Shown here: piece by piece, positions 60,601 to 63,187 of the stretch
How positions within the stretch are numbered: position 1 is the stretch's first letter
Layout of the letters: every line of letters starts with the position of its first letter
DNA from: Henricia sp. BOLD:AAB3569
Taxonomy: Eukaryota; Echinodermata; Asteroidea; Spinulosida; Echinasteridae
Assembly: GCA_037783545.1 (NCBI GenBank)
Contig: JBBELK010000481.1
Coordinates: forward strand, 124,001 to 188,000
Length of the DNA: 64,000 nt
Reading direction: 5' to 3'
Notes under the pieces: generated by a model
Databases searched by the model: none
What the model was told of the DNA's origin: nothing
What the model saw: the letters and a program-made list of their open reading frames with translations, nothing else
Position numbers and translations under genes: made by a program

Positions 60601-63118
60601 AGAGGGTTAAAAATTACAGTCATTTAGAAACATTGTCATAATTTTTCACCATTCTGTAAAAATAACTATGCATTAATTTTTCAGGTTTTCTGAAGTATTA
60701 CTGCATCTATATGGCTGAAATTTCTACAAGGCAGTTTATCTTTAGTTATGTAATGCTGTTGTTCCTGTTTTTAAAAGTTTTCCAATCATGTATCTTTGTT
60801 GACCTTTTTGGCAGGATTCCAGTGTGTTAAAGGACGAAACGAGGCCATCTAAGATTCGCAGATTAATTAGTCTCGGTGACGATGACAATTCAGCCAGCGC
60901 ATTGTCGGGTCAGTTTTTGTCTTTTTATTTGTTATAAAATCAACTTATCTTTTAGTGCCCGGTTGTAAGCTGTTATGTTAACAGTGTTGTATTGAATCTG
61001 ACTCGAGTCTCAAGACTCCAGTCCTGATTTTCACTGACTTGACTTGAACATTGTTTGACTCGAGTCTGCCAAAAATAAAATCAAAGTTTTATGCAATGTT
61101 TTTTCCTGTCATTTTGAGGACCGGATTGTATTTCAGCACTACAGAAACCTAAGACTAATAAGCTTTGTTTAAACATTGATCATTCTTGGCCAGAACAACA
61201 AAATAGGGCCATCCAAAATTGTCAACATTTTCATTTTCATTTTCACAGTTCTCCCCCGAAATACTACTTATCAACATTTTTCTGTCGGTACCATGAAATG
61301 TCAAAATTGTACAGTGCATGTAAAGTCCTACGTTGCCTTCGACCCCCCCTCCCCTGCCCTTCCTACTCTTTGTAGAACCGTAAAAATGTTGACAACTTTG
61401 GATGGCCCCTACACAAATGTAAGTCTTACCGTTTAAAATAAATTTAAAATGAGCTTGAACAATTTTCTTTGTATACAGGATCGGTCAGTTACAGCACTGG
61501 ATTCCTAGTTGCCCAGACACAACAACAGCTAAATGAGCCATTCCCAAAGGCTTTAGGTAAGACTAAAGACATATTACATGATTGGGAAACTTTAAAAAAA
61601 CAGGAAGAACAGCATTACAGAACTGAAGAATAATGTTGATAAACCTACATGTAGATGCAGTAATACCGTACTTCAGAAAACCTGAAAAATCCATTTTCTG
61701 CAGATGGTTTTTTTAACAGCACCTTCCATTGGCAATTTCTCCCACAAAGATACCATTTTACACGGGGAAAAAAATGTGGTGTTTGTTACCATTGCTGTCA
61801 ACTTGTGAAGTAAAATTTTTGGTAAATGTATTGGGGCTTAAAATTCTCGATGTGATCTTATTTTCAAGTATAAATTTAGAGTAAACCTTGGATAAGTCGG
61901 ATCCACCGGGACTGACTTAAAGGAGCGTGTTCAAATTTTTCCAGAAAATGGATTACGTTCCAACCTAAGAATCATATAAAATACCTCCCCAAAAAACCAT
62001 ACATGGGAAGAAAACAGGAAATTTTCAATCTCCAATTTGGATGCAAAGCAAAAAGGTTGGTGTGATCAACGCACTGCTTTATGGAACAGGAAAATTAGTT
62101 TTTAATAACCTTGAAAATATACGGAGTGAGAGAGCAGAATGGTAATGGGGAAAAATGACACATGATATAGTATCAAAATCTCAACACCCATGAGAAAAAT
62201 GGAGGGTCAAAAATGTGATCTGGACATGCTCCTTTAAAGAGCTAGTATCCCCCTTGACGAAAAATCCAGCATTTGCACCTCTTTTGATAGTCCACATGTC
62301 CCGCCAGCTGACTTATATCGCTGTTTATTTCAAATTGTGTGTTTTAGGTGGATAAATCGCAAGCGAAAGTGCGGTTTTCGATTTCTTAAACGCTTATTAG
62401 GTATTAATGACATGCGCATTACCCCGTGACGCAATCCTGAGAAACACGAGTAAACACGGTCGGCAGTTCCATACGTTTACACACAAAAACCGTCTCTGTT
62501 CAATGGTGTTTTTCGCAAAAAAATGTTCTTGTGCAAAAAGCCACAGATGTGCCCAGTAGTTGTGTGGTTGTATACTTTACCAGACACCATGAAAAAATAA
62601 AGAGCAGAAAGATTTTCTGTTTTATTACCAAGAGAGAAAAATTAGTAGCTCGTTCTTACTTCTTCAACTTGTGATGGTGTTGTAGACACATACACCTCCA
62701 TGATAAACATGAAAACTTTAAAAATGTAGACGGGGGGGATACTAGCTCTTTAAACAAGGTAAAGCACATAGGATTTAAACATAGTACAGGTTGTCCGAGA
62801 TACATGTAAGCGAACCTTTTTATTGAATTAATCAAATGTTCCAAGCAATTTTGTATAAGATAAGTGAACATCTGACTTATTTGAGGTTTACTGTATAAAA
62901 GAGAAGTCCATTTTGGTTATCTGTATTGTCTATAGTCCCAATGTAACGACAAAGTTCCACTTTTTTCTTCAGTGTCGTTACTTCAGCTGCTGGCGTCTCT
63001 TATTTCAAGCAGCATGATCGGACCACGGACGGAGTTTGTAACGTCGTTCATGAGCGAGATTGTTCACTGTGGGGAGCCTGTTGCCTCAGCTGTGCTGCAA
63101 TTTGCCCCTATTGCAATG
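18514..63118 (+). CDS. MED24: Mediator complex subunit 24 (22 coding exons, C-terminal exon outside window)
   Basis: MED24 (TRAP100) is a nuclear protein of the Mediator tail module, which links activators, including nuclear receptors, to RNA polymerase II. Twenty-two exons splice in frame to 1010 codons; human MED24 has about 989 residues. Matching blocks in order include WRERWSDVQW (about 19-28), FIGPNPNNLMLSYLKH and EELKWLAFTFIK (about 352-363). Further blocks are LLGVLGHMMSGKSFEL, ALFDISFLMLCHIAQLYG, VAWLCSHI, CGGVLWFC and IGPRTEFV. LxxLL motifs occur at residues 11-15, 431-435 and 964-968, and a basic RGRKRPRG cluster at 892-899 could be a nuclear localisation signal. The start is the first ATG after an in-frame TAG at 18472. 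The final exon is missing. Introns total about 41.6 kb, mostly repeats. No disabling change was seen. Confidence 0.95.
18838..19375 (+). mobile_element. T1 element, intron 1
   Basis: TTAA at 18834-18837 and 19376-19379; ends AGGGCCTGTGACATG and AATAAGGGGCCCT. It fills half of intron 1 and is a close relative, in opposite orientation, of 34987-35561. Confidence 0.9.
19671..19753 (+). CDS. MED24: MED24 coding exon 2 (residues 49-76)
   Basis: Acceptor TTTCTTACACAG. It encodes FIGPNPNNLMLSYLKH, matching the vertebrate IGPSPNPLILSYLKY block. It ends on a codon boundary at donor GTAAGC. Confidence 0.93.
19771..20061 (-). mobile_element. T3 element, intron 2
   Basis: Reversed T3 body (TCCAAATTGGAGATTGCAAA) ending in TTAA at 20062-20065, which it shares with the adjoining T2 element. 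The left end is eroded near 19771, about 18 bases past the exon 2 donor. Confidence 0.75.
20066..20574 (+). mobile_element. T2 element, intron 2
   Basis: TTAA at 20062-20065 and 20575-20578. Ends AGGCAGTATACATCATTGG and CCAATCATGTATACTATCT. The middle carries a self-complementary TCGTCTCATGAGACGA and repeated CGCCC-AAACCACTT/GTGCCATTT motifs. Confidence 0.9.
20698..20843. mobile_element. Hairpin MITE, TAGACCGTATCGAATA ends
   Basis: TAGACCGTATCGAATATCCG at 20698 is complemented by CGGCTATTCGATACGGTCTA ending at 20843, with TA on both outer sides. Total 146 bp. Confidence 0.8.
20911..21572. mobile_element. Foldback element related to the 1.2-kb palindrome
   Basis: GAACAGGGCTTCGGAAAACC near 20911 and GGTTTTCCGAAGCCCTGTTC ending about 21572 are inverted. 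Inner parts (ATCGATCCGATGTCTAGTTT, AATAGGTGCA) match the 9710-10914 palindrome. It lies in intron 2, and part of a repeat also found at 47855-48000 surrounds it. Confidence 0.8.
21728..21846 (+). CDS. MED24: MED24 coding exon 3 (residues 77-116)
   Basis: Follows TTGTTGTTTCTGCAG. It encodes VVSHTAVLNTVIEYD and LLEVLSVFINRI, parallel to MVSYSSVLTAISKFD of vertebrate MED24. It ends two bases into a codon at GTATGT. Confidence 0.9.
21874..22534. mobile_element. CAGGGGTGAG-ended element, intron 3
   Basis: Ends CAGGGGTGAG and CTCACCCCTG. A second copy lacking its left end is at about 30118-30351 (shared CTGGAATTTTACCAATTTG-type and GTCTCTACGTCTCGC sequences). A T5 fragment is embedded at about 22060-22292. 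hAT-like by its ends only. Confidence 0.65.
22576..22855 (+). mobile_element. T4 element, intron 3
   Basis: Starts AAGCCCCAATACATCATTTG after TTAA and ends CCAATCATGTAATCTGTCT. Characteristic body: AAAAGTGTTGATAGCAATGG and GTAATACTGCATCTATG. Confidence 0.8.
23272..24480 (+). repeat. Tandem 414-bp repeats
   Basis: TTAAAGACATTTGTTAGTGA (or close) starts at about 23541, 23955 and 24368, with a shorter version near 23272. Each unit holds the CTAGAGGGCGCTATTTCGTA-like block, a CGGTTTCGACCGG palindrome and two AGGTCAAAGGTCA sites. Confidence 0.9.
23513..24352 (+). promoter_or_regulatory. Five exact DR1 nuclear-receptor motifs
   Basis: AGGTCAAAGGTCA occurs at 23513-23525, 23797-23809, 23927-23939, 24211-24223 and 24340-24352, with an imperfect sixth at 23396. 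DR1 is the established binding arrangement for RXR, HNF4 and COUP-TF type receptors. The motif match is certain; use as regulatory sites is not shown. Confidence 0.35.
24494..24512. promoter_or_regulatory. Two CRE-type palindromes
   Basis: TGACGTCA at 24494-24501 and 24505-24512, three bases apart, match the CREB/ATF consensus. They lie inside the transposon of intron 3; more TGACGTCA copies occur in its tandem units near 23679 and 24087. Confidence 0.3.
24716..25330 (+). repeat. Two tandem copies of a 311-bp segment
   Basis: ATGGTTACCATG starts at about 24716 and 25027. The copies remain nearly identical through TTCATTCGACGAAGC. The duplicated unit joins the right end of the 22878-24830 element to the left end of the next one. 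Confidence 0.9.
24878..25734. mobile_element. Element with GACCCCGTTCTC-type ends, copy 1
   Basis: Left end GACCGCGTTCTCGACGAAG and right end GAAGCGATTTC plus GAACAGGGTC are inverted. The interior is packed with TTCATTCGACGAAG-like words in both orientations. The TAGACTGGTTCC hairpin (25434-25518) is inserted in it. Copy 2 is at 32548-33130. Confidence 0.75.
25434..25518. mobile_element. Short hairpin MITE, TAGACTGGTTCC family
   Basis: TAGACTGGTTCCCTGTCCTC at 25434 and GGACAGGCGACCAGTCTT at its end, with ATTTACTTCCCCTTTGTCGT between. Confidence 0.75.
25784..26007 (+). CDS. MED24: MED24 coding exon 4 (residues 116-191)
   Basis: Acceptor CTTTCTCCAG at 25783. A second CAG at 25788-25790 would break the frame, so the first is chosen. 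It encodes IHWLLQC and NRTLLVIAKLEDE, matching LHWLLRC and NRALLHIAKLEEA. Donor GTGAGA. Confidence 0.92.
26169..26572. mobile_element. TGTGACCG-ended MITE, copy 1
   Basis: Ends TGTGACCGGCTCCAGCAAAA and TTTTGCCAGAGTCGGTCACA are inverted. About 400 bp. The inverse copy lies at 50921-51298. Confidence 0.85.
26648..28023 (+). mobile_element. T2 element, intron 4, split by P1
   Basis: T2 body with CGCCC core at 26815-26975 and right end CCAATCATGTA...CTATCT followed by TTAA at 28024-28027. The P1 insertion at 27115-28015 splits its last few bases. The left end has lost the first dozen bases. Confidence 0.85.
27115..28015 (+). mobile_element. P1 pogo-like element, copy 1
   Basis: CAGTAAACTCCGGTTAAGTC to GACTTGGCCGGAGTTTACTG, with TA at 27113-27114 and 28016-28017. 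It contains an older hairpin (27469-27622, GGGCTGCGTTCGAAACAC and complement). It lacks the T7, hairpin and T1 insertions present in copy 2, so it is the empty-site reference. Confidence 0.88.
28208..28390 (+). repeat. Dispersed repeat fragment next to exon 5
   Basis: GGATTGGAAAACTGTTACAA through TCAGCTCAGTACCTCATCC matches 40708-40810 almost exactly, and CTTTCAAGAAATT matches 40848 and 45983. It ends about 28 bases before the exon 5 acceptor. Confidence 0.75.
28418..28513 (+). CDS. MED24: MED24 coding exon 5 (residues 191-223)
   Basis: Acceptor GTTTCCTTGCAG. It encodes IWMEIDETISCIKATLS followed by a Gln-rich stretch, and corresponds to the SSWTAIEHSLLKLGEIL region. Donor GTATGA. Confidence 0.88.
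29601..29787. mobile_element. 187-bp hAT-like MITE, copy 2
   Basis: CAGGCGCGGATCCAG to CTGGATCCGGCCCTG with duplication AACCC at 29596-29600 and 29788-29792. Very similar to 13179-13366. Confidence 0.88.
29812..29979. repeat. Hairpin carrying a tRNA-like core
   Basis: GGGGAAACCCACAGAATCAA and its complement (TTGATTCTGTGGGTTTCCCC) enclose a loop with GGTTCGAATCC (pol III B-box type, near 29905-29918) and an A-box-like GTTGGCATAGCAGTACTAAC upstream. No complete tRNA fold is evident. Confidence 0.65.
30424..30568 (+). CDS. MED24: MED24 coding exon 6 (residues 223-271)
   Basis: Poorly conserved linker with a charged helix (RERLERSLADVLR). Phase compatibility (1 in, 2 out) and good splice sites (TTGATTTGTAG, GTAAGT) support it. 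It is the least similar exon to vertebrate proteins and longer than the equivalent segment. Confidence 0.8.
30911..31280 (+). repeat. Four 97-bp tandem repeats before exon 7
   Basis: GCCCACTACG recurs at about 30913, 31010, 31107 and 31204. Each is followed by GAAAGCAACTGAT and GAGTTGCTTCCGGTTGCAAG-type sequence, which includes the complementary pair AGCAACT/AGTTGCT. Confidence 0.92.
31308..31470 (+). CDS. MED24: MED24 coding exon 7 (residues 271-325)
   Basis: Encodes VMTFMEAALNVTSDLQ and FIDQLLLVEQLQ, matching the LEGTMNLTGETQSLVEQLTMVKRMQ region. The acceptor lies about 20 bases after a 97-bp tandem repeat array. Donor GTCAGT on a codon boundary. Confidence 0.9.
32068..32515 (-). mobile_element. 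TATATAATATTGGATG element, intron 7
   Basis: The right half is a long hairpin (GGGTGATATGAGAATATACC and complement) around a GCCTTCGGC core. Ends ATTATATAAAATGAAGC and ATCCAATATTATATAA. An inverse copy is at 57160-57565. Confidence 0.85.
32548..33130. mobile_element. Element with GACCCCGTTCTC ends, copy 2
   Basis: GACCCCGTTCTCACTAGAGA to TCTCTAGTGAGAACGGGGTC, 583 bp. The interior has multiple AACGAAGATTAGTTAATCAT and GAATGAAGAG-type words. The left terminal block is partly repeated at 32660. Confidence 0.88.
33296..33409 (+). CDS. MED24: MED24 coding exon 8 (residues 326-363)
   Basis: Encodes LPRASVYLELCHASLLGLID and TSEELKWLAFTFIK, a strong match to vertebrate GTEELKWTAFTFLK. Phase 0 at both ends. 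A P1 element begins at 33420, only ten bases past the exon. Confidence 0.95.
33713..34154. mobile_element. T7 element
   Basis: AGTTGCACTGCCCGTGTTT to AAACACGGGCAATGCAACT with TTAA at 33709-33712 and 34155-34158. The same site in P1 copy 1 (27402-27405) carries a single TTAA. Confidence 0.92.
34277..34729. mobile_element. GGGCTGCGTTCC foldback element
   Basis: Ends CTGGGCTGCGTTCCAAACAC and TATTTGGAACGCAGCCCAG, present in P1 copy 2 and absent from copy 1. The interior has many AACGTT-containing words. The exact duplication is ambiguous (about two bases). Confidence 0.8.
34987..35561 (-). mobile_element. T1 element, intron 8
   Basis: TTAA at 34983-34986 and 35562-35565; ends AGGGCCCCTTATTTAGG and ATGTCACAGGCCCT. 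P1 copy 1 shows the unoccupied AATCAATTAAGGATTTC site. Confidence 0.92.
35601..37552. other. AT-rich unassigned block of intron 8
   Basis: About 1.9 kb without recognised coding. It contains an inverted pair (TTGCAATTGGGCTAATTCAC near 36312 and its complement near 37264-37283). Three GTC(C)TGGAGAGGACA motifs lie near 36517, 36688 and 36867. It may be another, older DNA element. Confidence 0.45.
37553..38165 (-). repeat. GACTTGACTTGGGACTCGAAGGC minisatellite
   Basis: About 20 copies of a 28-37 bp unit with variable numbers of GACTT words, each closing CTCGAAGGCAGTTT. The words match the ends of the dispersed GTTGTAATGACTCG family (26108, 41125, 61000). A Ser-Gln-Val-Lys repeat frame on the minus strand is a by-product. 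The array stops about 75 bases before exon 9. Confidence 0.9.
38241..38377 (+). CDS. MED24: MED24 coding exon 9 (residues 364-409)
   Basis: Begins LPQILARLKQ (vertebrate IPQVLVKLKK) and includes FEQLLRFSVLIDQAD, parallel to FEFLLKLTPLLDKAD. Donor GTAAGT; ends with two bases of a codon. Confidence 0.93.
38516..38689. mobile_element. P3 pogo-like MITE, copy 1
   Basis: CAGTAAACTCTTGTTATAAC to GAGAGTTTACTG, flanked by TA, 174 bp. Confidence 0.85.
39462..39911. mobile_element. AATGCATAGTTCCGA element, copy 1
   Basis: AATGCATAGTTCCGACCTG to CGGAACTATGCATTG. It has an inverse relative at 53345-53775 and a fragment at about 30588-30720. Confidence 0.85.
40130..40340 (+). mobile_element. tRNA-derived SINE, copy 1
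   Basis: The head contains TGTCCGAGCGG (A box) and GGTTCGAATCC (B box), separated as in Ser/Leu-type tRNAs. The body is TGTGCCCTTGAGCAAGGCAC and the 3' tail is ATAAATAAATA. Mobilised by partner LINEs; RNA polymerase III transcription is the family norm. Confidence 0.9.
40583..40669 (+). CDS. MED24: MED24 coding exon 10 (residues 409-438)
   Basis: Encodes CDCIQQLLSQCNKLGLITD and LRELLATR, matching CDCTNFLLQECGKQGLLSE. It contains an LxxLL at residues 431-435. A long T-rich tract precedes the acceptor. Confidence 0.93.
40708..41125 (+). repeat. Dispersed repeat, intron 10
   Basis: The left part matches 28208-28390; the right part (CTTTCAAGAAATTGTGTGAA to GTCAAATGGTTGATT) matches about 45975-46270. 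No end structure resolved. Confidence 0.65.
41125..41515 (+). mobile_element. GTTGTAATGACTCG element, intron 10
   Basis: CTCGAGTCCCAAGTCAAGTC near the left and GAGTCATTACAACCCTGG at the right, with the same TTTTTGGCAGACCCA interior as intron 4. It serves as the uninterrupted reference copy. Confidence 0.7.
42032..42225 (+). mobile_element. tRNA-derived SINE, copy 2
   Basis: Same family as 40130-40340, with A box TGGCCGAGCGG and B box GGTTCGATTCC and the GAGCAAGGCACTCAACCAC body. The tail is shorter. Inserted within the Tc1-like element. Confidence 0.9.
42314..42487 (+). pseudogene. Tc1-like transposase fragment (helix-turn-helix)
   Basis: The frame ending at TAA 42485-42487 contains LGMLQGGLSYREVARRLG and HQTISALVDRE, the first helix-turn-helix of Tc1-family transposases. 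It is then cut short; the linker and the catalytic DDE domain are missing, so it is a relic. Confidence 0.7.
42734..42863 (+). CDS. MED24: MED24 coding exon 11 (residues 438-481)
   Basis: Variable Ser/Thr-rich linker ending LVIRAETTSTSMLK, parallel to LILRAEPTVTNILK. Donor GTACGA is non-consensus at +4 but keeps the frame to exon 12. Confidence 0.88.
43258..44028 (+). mobile_element. Tc1-like element with about 210-bp inverted repeats
   Basis: TAAACTGGGCTCAAAAAG to CTTTTTGAGCCCAGTTTA. Complementarity extends inward past GGTTACTGACATGTGTTTAG to about 43474 and 43813. The middle holds a transposase C-terminus only. Confidence 0.88.
43475..43747 (+). pseudogene. Tc1-like transposase, C-terminal part
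   Basis: Open frame with LPWCSCSPDLNPIEQLWDEL, the hallmark end of the DD34E catalytic core (final Glu in NPIEQ). GRRFSARDNTPVNAQTLRAA and a terminal helix follow, then stop after HGGHTHY. The N-terminal DNA-binding region and the two Asp residues are missing. The frame's upstream ATG (43421) lies in the inverted repeat and is not a true start. Confidence 0.85.
44628..45533 (+). repeat. Array of eleven tRNA-like units, intron 11
   Basis: TAGCTCAGCTGGTAGAGCAT-type A boxes occur near 44685, 44777, 44852, 44927, 45010, 45087, 45162, 45239, 45316, 45393 and 45469; spacing is 75-77 bases in the right half. Most units end GGGGAAACCTGAGGGAGTAT where a tRNA would have its T-arm. Only the last has a B box (GGTTCGAATCC at 45513-45523) and a GAGGACCA 3' end. 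They are not functional tRNA genes as read. Confidence 0.9.
45605..45750 (-). mobile_element. tRNA-derived SINE, antisense, ending at exon 12
   Basis: On the minus strand CTGCCGACGACAAAAATGTA is followed by GGTCGTGGGTTCGAATCCCA and then GAGTACGCTGTGAG: a tRNA 3' half with intact B box and a SINE body. Its 5' side coincides with the exon 12 acceptor, so the limit is uncertain. Confidence 0.65.
45751..45893 (+). CDS. MED24: MED24 coding exon 12 (residues 482-529)
   Basis: Encodes ELLGVLGHMMSGKSFELIIA and GKLKKFTAKLIK, one of the best conserved blocks (GLLGVLGHMLSGKSLDLLLA). Its acceptor sequence abuts an antisense tRNA-derived repeat. Confidence 0.95.
45975..46290 (+). repeat. Dispersed repeat, intron 12
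   Basis: CTTTCAAGAAATTGTGTGAA, GGCTGGTTCCCTGGCTATAC and GTCAAATGGTTGATTACAAA correspond to 40848-41105. No ends recognised. Confidence 0.6.
46742..47520 (+). mobile_element. T4 element, intron 12, split by another element
   Basis: AGTCCCAATACATCATTTGC to CCAATCCTGTAATCTGTCT with TTAA on both sides (46738-46741, 47521-47524). The insertion at 46999-47416 falls in ACTGCATCTATGTGGCTG. Confidence 0.85.
46999..47416. mobile_element. GTTCCCATTGGACT element
   Basis: GTTCCCATTGGACT to AGTCCAATGGGAAC, about 410 bp. The interior has internal copies of TCCAATGGGAAC and GCGGTAGCTTTCCGC words in several orientations. Confidence 0.8.
47533..47656 (+). CDS. MED24: MED24 coding exon 13 (residues 529-570)
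   Basis: Encodes VRAALFDISFLMLCHIAQLY, almost identical to the vertebrate block. A T4 element ends eight bases before the exon. Donor GTACGT on a codon boundary. Confidence 0.95.
48079..48644. mobile_element. Foldback element rich in CACGTG
   Basis: The arms (48079-48340 and 48360-48644) pair over most of their length, for example TTGGCTCACGTGTGCGGTG with CACCGCACACGTGAGCCAA. The centre GGTCACCAAACTTTTGC/TATGGTGACC is a smaller hairpin. At least six CACGTG sites. Confidence 0.88.
48790..48953 (+). CDS. MED24: MED24 coding exon 14 (residues 571-625)
   Basis: Encodes SFFETWVQQCLPDD, matching PFFETWMQTCMPEE, followed by a Pro/Ser linker. Donor GTGAGT; a T6 element starts within 18 bases. Confidence 0.93.
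48971..49100. mobile_element. T6 foldback MITE, copy 2
   Basis: AAGGCACAGGCTCGTCAGCA to GACGAGCCTCTGCCT with a TGCCTTTGCTGTGGAGCTGC centre. TTAA is present only at the right. Confidence 0.85.
49129..50350 (-). mobile_element. T4 element, intron 14, split by T5
   Basis: GGCACATTACATGATTGG at 49131, then the body AAAGAATAATTTTTATAAAC. The T5 insertion sits at TTAA 49244-49247. The second half runs from 50159 to CTGCAAATGTTGTATTG at 50333-50349. The last bases merge with the exon 15 acceptor. Confidence 0.88.
49248..50154. mobile_element. T5 element, intron 14
   Basis: ACAGCTAGAATCCCCCCGTC to AAGGGGGATTCTTCCTCT with TTAA at 49244-49247 and 50155-50158. Related to 62238-62748 (CACTTTTGCTTGCAATTTAT). 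A 144-residue minus-strand frame (49448-49882) has no recognisable features. Confidence 0.85.
50353..50452 (+). CDS. MED24: MED24 coding exon 15 (residues 625-658)
   Basis: Encodes ARWNEVLDTMPYIMQEVLFA then WENGAISVEQIQ (vertebrate AWENGVLAFESIQ). The acceptor TGTTGTATTGCAG sits on the end of a T4 repeat. Confidence 0.94.
50921..51298. mobile_element. TGTGACCG-ended MITE, copy 2
   Basis: TGTGACCGACTCTGGCAAAA to AGCAAAACCC... ending GGAGCCGGTCACA region; inverse of 26169-26572 throughout. Confidence 0.85.
51370..51712 (-). mobile_element. T3 element, intron 15
   Basis: GATCACATTTTTTAGTCCCC, GGGTTTTGAGATTTTGATAC and CAAATTGGAGATTGCAAATT follow the T3 order. Ends near CTTTAAG at 51713-51719. 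Confidence 0.75.
51769..51956 (+). CDS. MED24: MED24 coding exon 16 (residues 659-721)
   Basis: Begins KLIDNVTSKLCCLPICCVAW, matching KITDNIKGKVCSLAVCAVAW, and ends LQIYDNER (LQFYNERV). Donor GTAATA is weak at +5 but in frame. Confidence 0.93.
52030..52294 (-). mobile_element. T4 element, intron 16
   Basis: AAAGAATAATGTTGATAAAC, CACATAGACGCAGTAATAC and TTCTCCCACAAAGGTAC, ending GATGTATTGGACCTTTAAAG. Interrupted by a run of A and short expansions. Confidence 0.75.
53345..53775. mobile_element. AATGCATAGTTCCGA element, copy 2
   Basis: GAATGCATAGTTCCGAGATT to GGTCGGAACTATGCATTC, opposite in orientation to 39462-39911. It ends about 85 bases before exon 17. Confidence 0.85.
53861..54144 (+). 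CDS. MED24: MED24 coding exon 17 (residues 721-816)
   Basis: Largest exon. It encodes NSMMQIIIKKMC, VFCEIMDKGCVDRRTLSLVD and NCGGVLWFCRGVVLEI, matching the MNSILERMC, KVLEKGWVDSRSIHIFD and MGGVYWFCNNLIKEL blocks. Confidence 0.95.
54216..54710 (-). mobile_element. T2 element, intron 17
   Basis: TTAA at 54212-54215 and 54711-54714; AGATAGTATACATGATTGG to ACCAATGATGTATACTGCCT. Includes the CGCCC/GGGCG core and the TCGTCTCATGAGACGA palindrome. Confidence 0.9.
55503..55694 (+). CDS. MED24: MED24 coding exon 18 (residues 816-880)
   Basis: Encodes VAFALFQVDIEQLTLTL, KVLPRILADPLNFEKL and GHALARLTSWCIAA. These match LLYSIFCLDMQQVTLVL and GTALAKLAVWCALS. A T4 element, split by P2, begins about 20 bases downstream. 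Confidence 0.95.
55728..56955. mobile_element. P2 pogo-like element, copy 1, containing T2
   Basis: CAGTAAACCTTGGATAAGTC to GACTTATGCAAGGTTTACTG with TA at 55726-55727 and 56956-56957. It lies within the AATACACC start of a T4 element, whose remainder follows at 56958. Confidence 0.9.
56337..56841 (+). mobile_element. T2 element inside P2
   Basis: TTAA at 56333-56336 and 56842-56845; AGACAGTATACATGATTGG to CCAATCATGTACACTATCT. Confidence 0.9.
56958..57655 (+). mobile_element. T4 element, intron 18, split twice
   Basis: CACCATTTGCAGTTACCC to ACCATTAAGTA, then GCATCTTGTGTGTCTGAAAT to CCAATCATGTAATATTTCT. Its start TTAAACCCCAATA lies at 55715, on the other side of P2. A second insertion is at 57160-57565. 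Confidence 0.85.
57160..57565 (+). mobile_element. TATATAATATTGGATG element inside T4
   Basis: TATTTATATAATATTGGATG to TTCATTTTATATAAT, inverse of 32068-32515 with the same GCCGAAGGC-centred hairpin. Confidence 0.88.
57663..59152. mobile_element. GAGCCCAGGAGGGGACGGGG element, hosting P3
   Basis: CCCAGGAGGGGACGGGGTGA is inverted at about 59128-59152 (TCACCCTGTCCCTTCCCGGG). The inner flanks are runs of GATAATAAGTCGT and complementary GACTTATTATC words. A second block of CGTCGT-rich inverted sequence lies at 58745-59095. Confidence 0.75.
58195..58670. mobile_element. P3 pogo-like element, copy 2
   Basis: CAGTAAACTCTCGTTACAAC to GTAACGAGAGTTTACTG with TA at 58193-58194 and 58671-58672; 476 bp, including ACATGTAC repeats near 58505-58590. 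Confidence 0.9.
59243..59316 (+). CDS. MED24: MED24 coding exon 19 (residues 880-904)
   Basis: Short basic exon with RLLRGRKRPRGDLDRE, aligning with the RQKKRHREDIED region of vertebrates. A candidate nuclear localisation signal. Confidence 0.88.
59345..59572 (+). mobile_element. 5'-truncated LINE 3' end
   Basis: The frame to the stop TAA at 59478-59480 encodes APAIWNSLLQHIRLTP and FKNELKTHLFK, the typical C-terminal end of CR1/L2-type ORF2. It is followed by AGCGCTATATAAATGCAG and an (ATT)n tail. Different from the LINE at 4790. Confidence 0.85.
59702..60512. mobile_element. CCAATTTCATAAA hairpin element hosting a T3-like element
   Basis: GGAGCCAATTTCATAAAAC near 59702 and GGCTTTATGAAATTGGCCC near 60490-60512 are inverted. 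The T3-like insertion (59735-60093, TTAA both sides, GGAGCGTGACCAG to CTGGTCACACTCC) is inside. Confidence 0.75.
60655..60798 (+). mobile_element. T4 fragment before exon 20
   Basis: TTTTCTGAAGTATTACTGCA through TTCCAATCATGTATCTTTG; the left half is missing. Confidence 0.8.
60815..60908 (+). CDS. MED24: MED24 coding exon 20 (residues 905-936)
   Basis: Encodes PSKIRRLISLGDDDNSAS, matching PSKLMRLLSSNEDDANIL. The acceptor lies about 16 bases after a T4 fragment. Confidence 0.93.
61479..61556 (+). CDS. MED24: MED24 coding exon 21 (residues 936-962)
   Basis: Encodes SVSYSTGFLVAQTQQQLNEP, a weakly conserved link corresponding to SLSASQLHTVNMRDPLN. A T4 element starts about six bases after the exon. 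Confidence 0.87.
61563..61850 (-). mobile_element. T4 element after exon 21
   Basis: TAAAGACATATTACATGATT to GTAAATGTATTGGGGCTTAA; begins six bases after the exon 21 boundary. Confidence 0.85.
61921..62233 (+). mobile_element. T3 element, intron 21
   Basis: AGGAGCGTGTTCAAATTTTT to AATGTGATCTGGACATGCTCCT with TTAA at 61917-61920 and 62234-62237. Confidence 0.88.
62238..62748. mobile_element. T5 element, intron 21
   Basis: AGAGCTAGTATCCCCCTTGA to GGGGGATACTAGCTCT; TTAA at 62749-62752. Confidence 0.88.
62973..63118 (+). CDS. MED24: MED24 coding exon 22 (residues 962-1010)
   Basis: Encodes SLLQLLASLISSSMIGPRTE and FMSEIVHCGEP, then AVLQFAPIAM. These match LFLLISSILGSRTAGPHTQF and SVLQFMPFTTV. 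It ends phase 0 at GTAACA. The following exon (vertebrate VSELVK onward) is not in the window. Confidence 0.94.
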
Positions 63119-63187
63119 GTAACAAATTCTCTACGTTCAGATTTTATTCACATTTTAACTCGAAACTAAAGTCACTAAGAAACTAAA

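Larger units (their letters stand above)
61879..62893. mobile_element. P2 pogo-like element, copy 2, containing T3 and T5
   Basis: GAGTAAACCTTGGATAAGTC to GACTTATTTGAGGTTTACTG, TA at 62894-62895. T3 (61921-62233) and T5 (62238-62748) sit side by side, sharing one TTAA (62234-62237). Confidence 0.88.
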
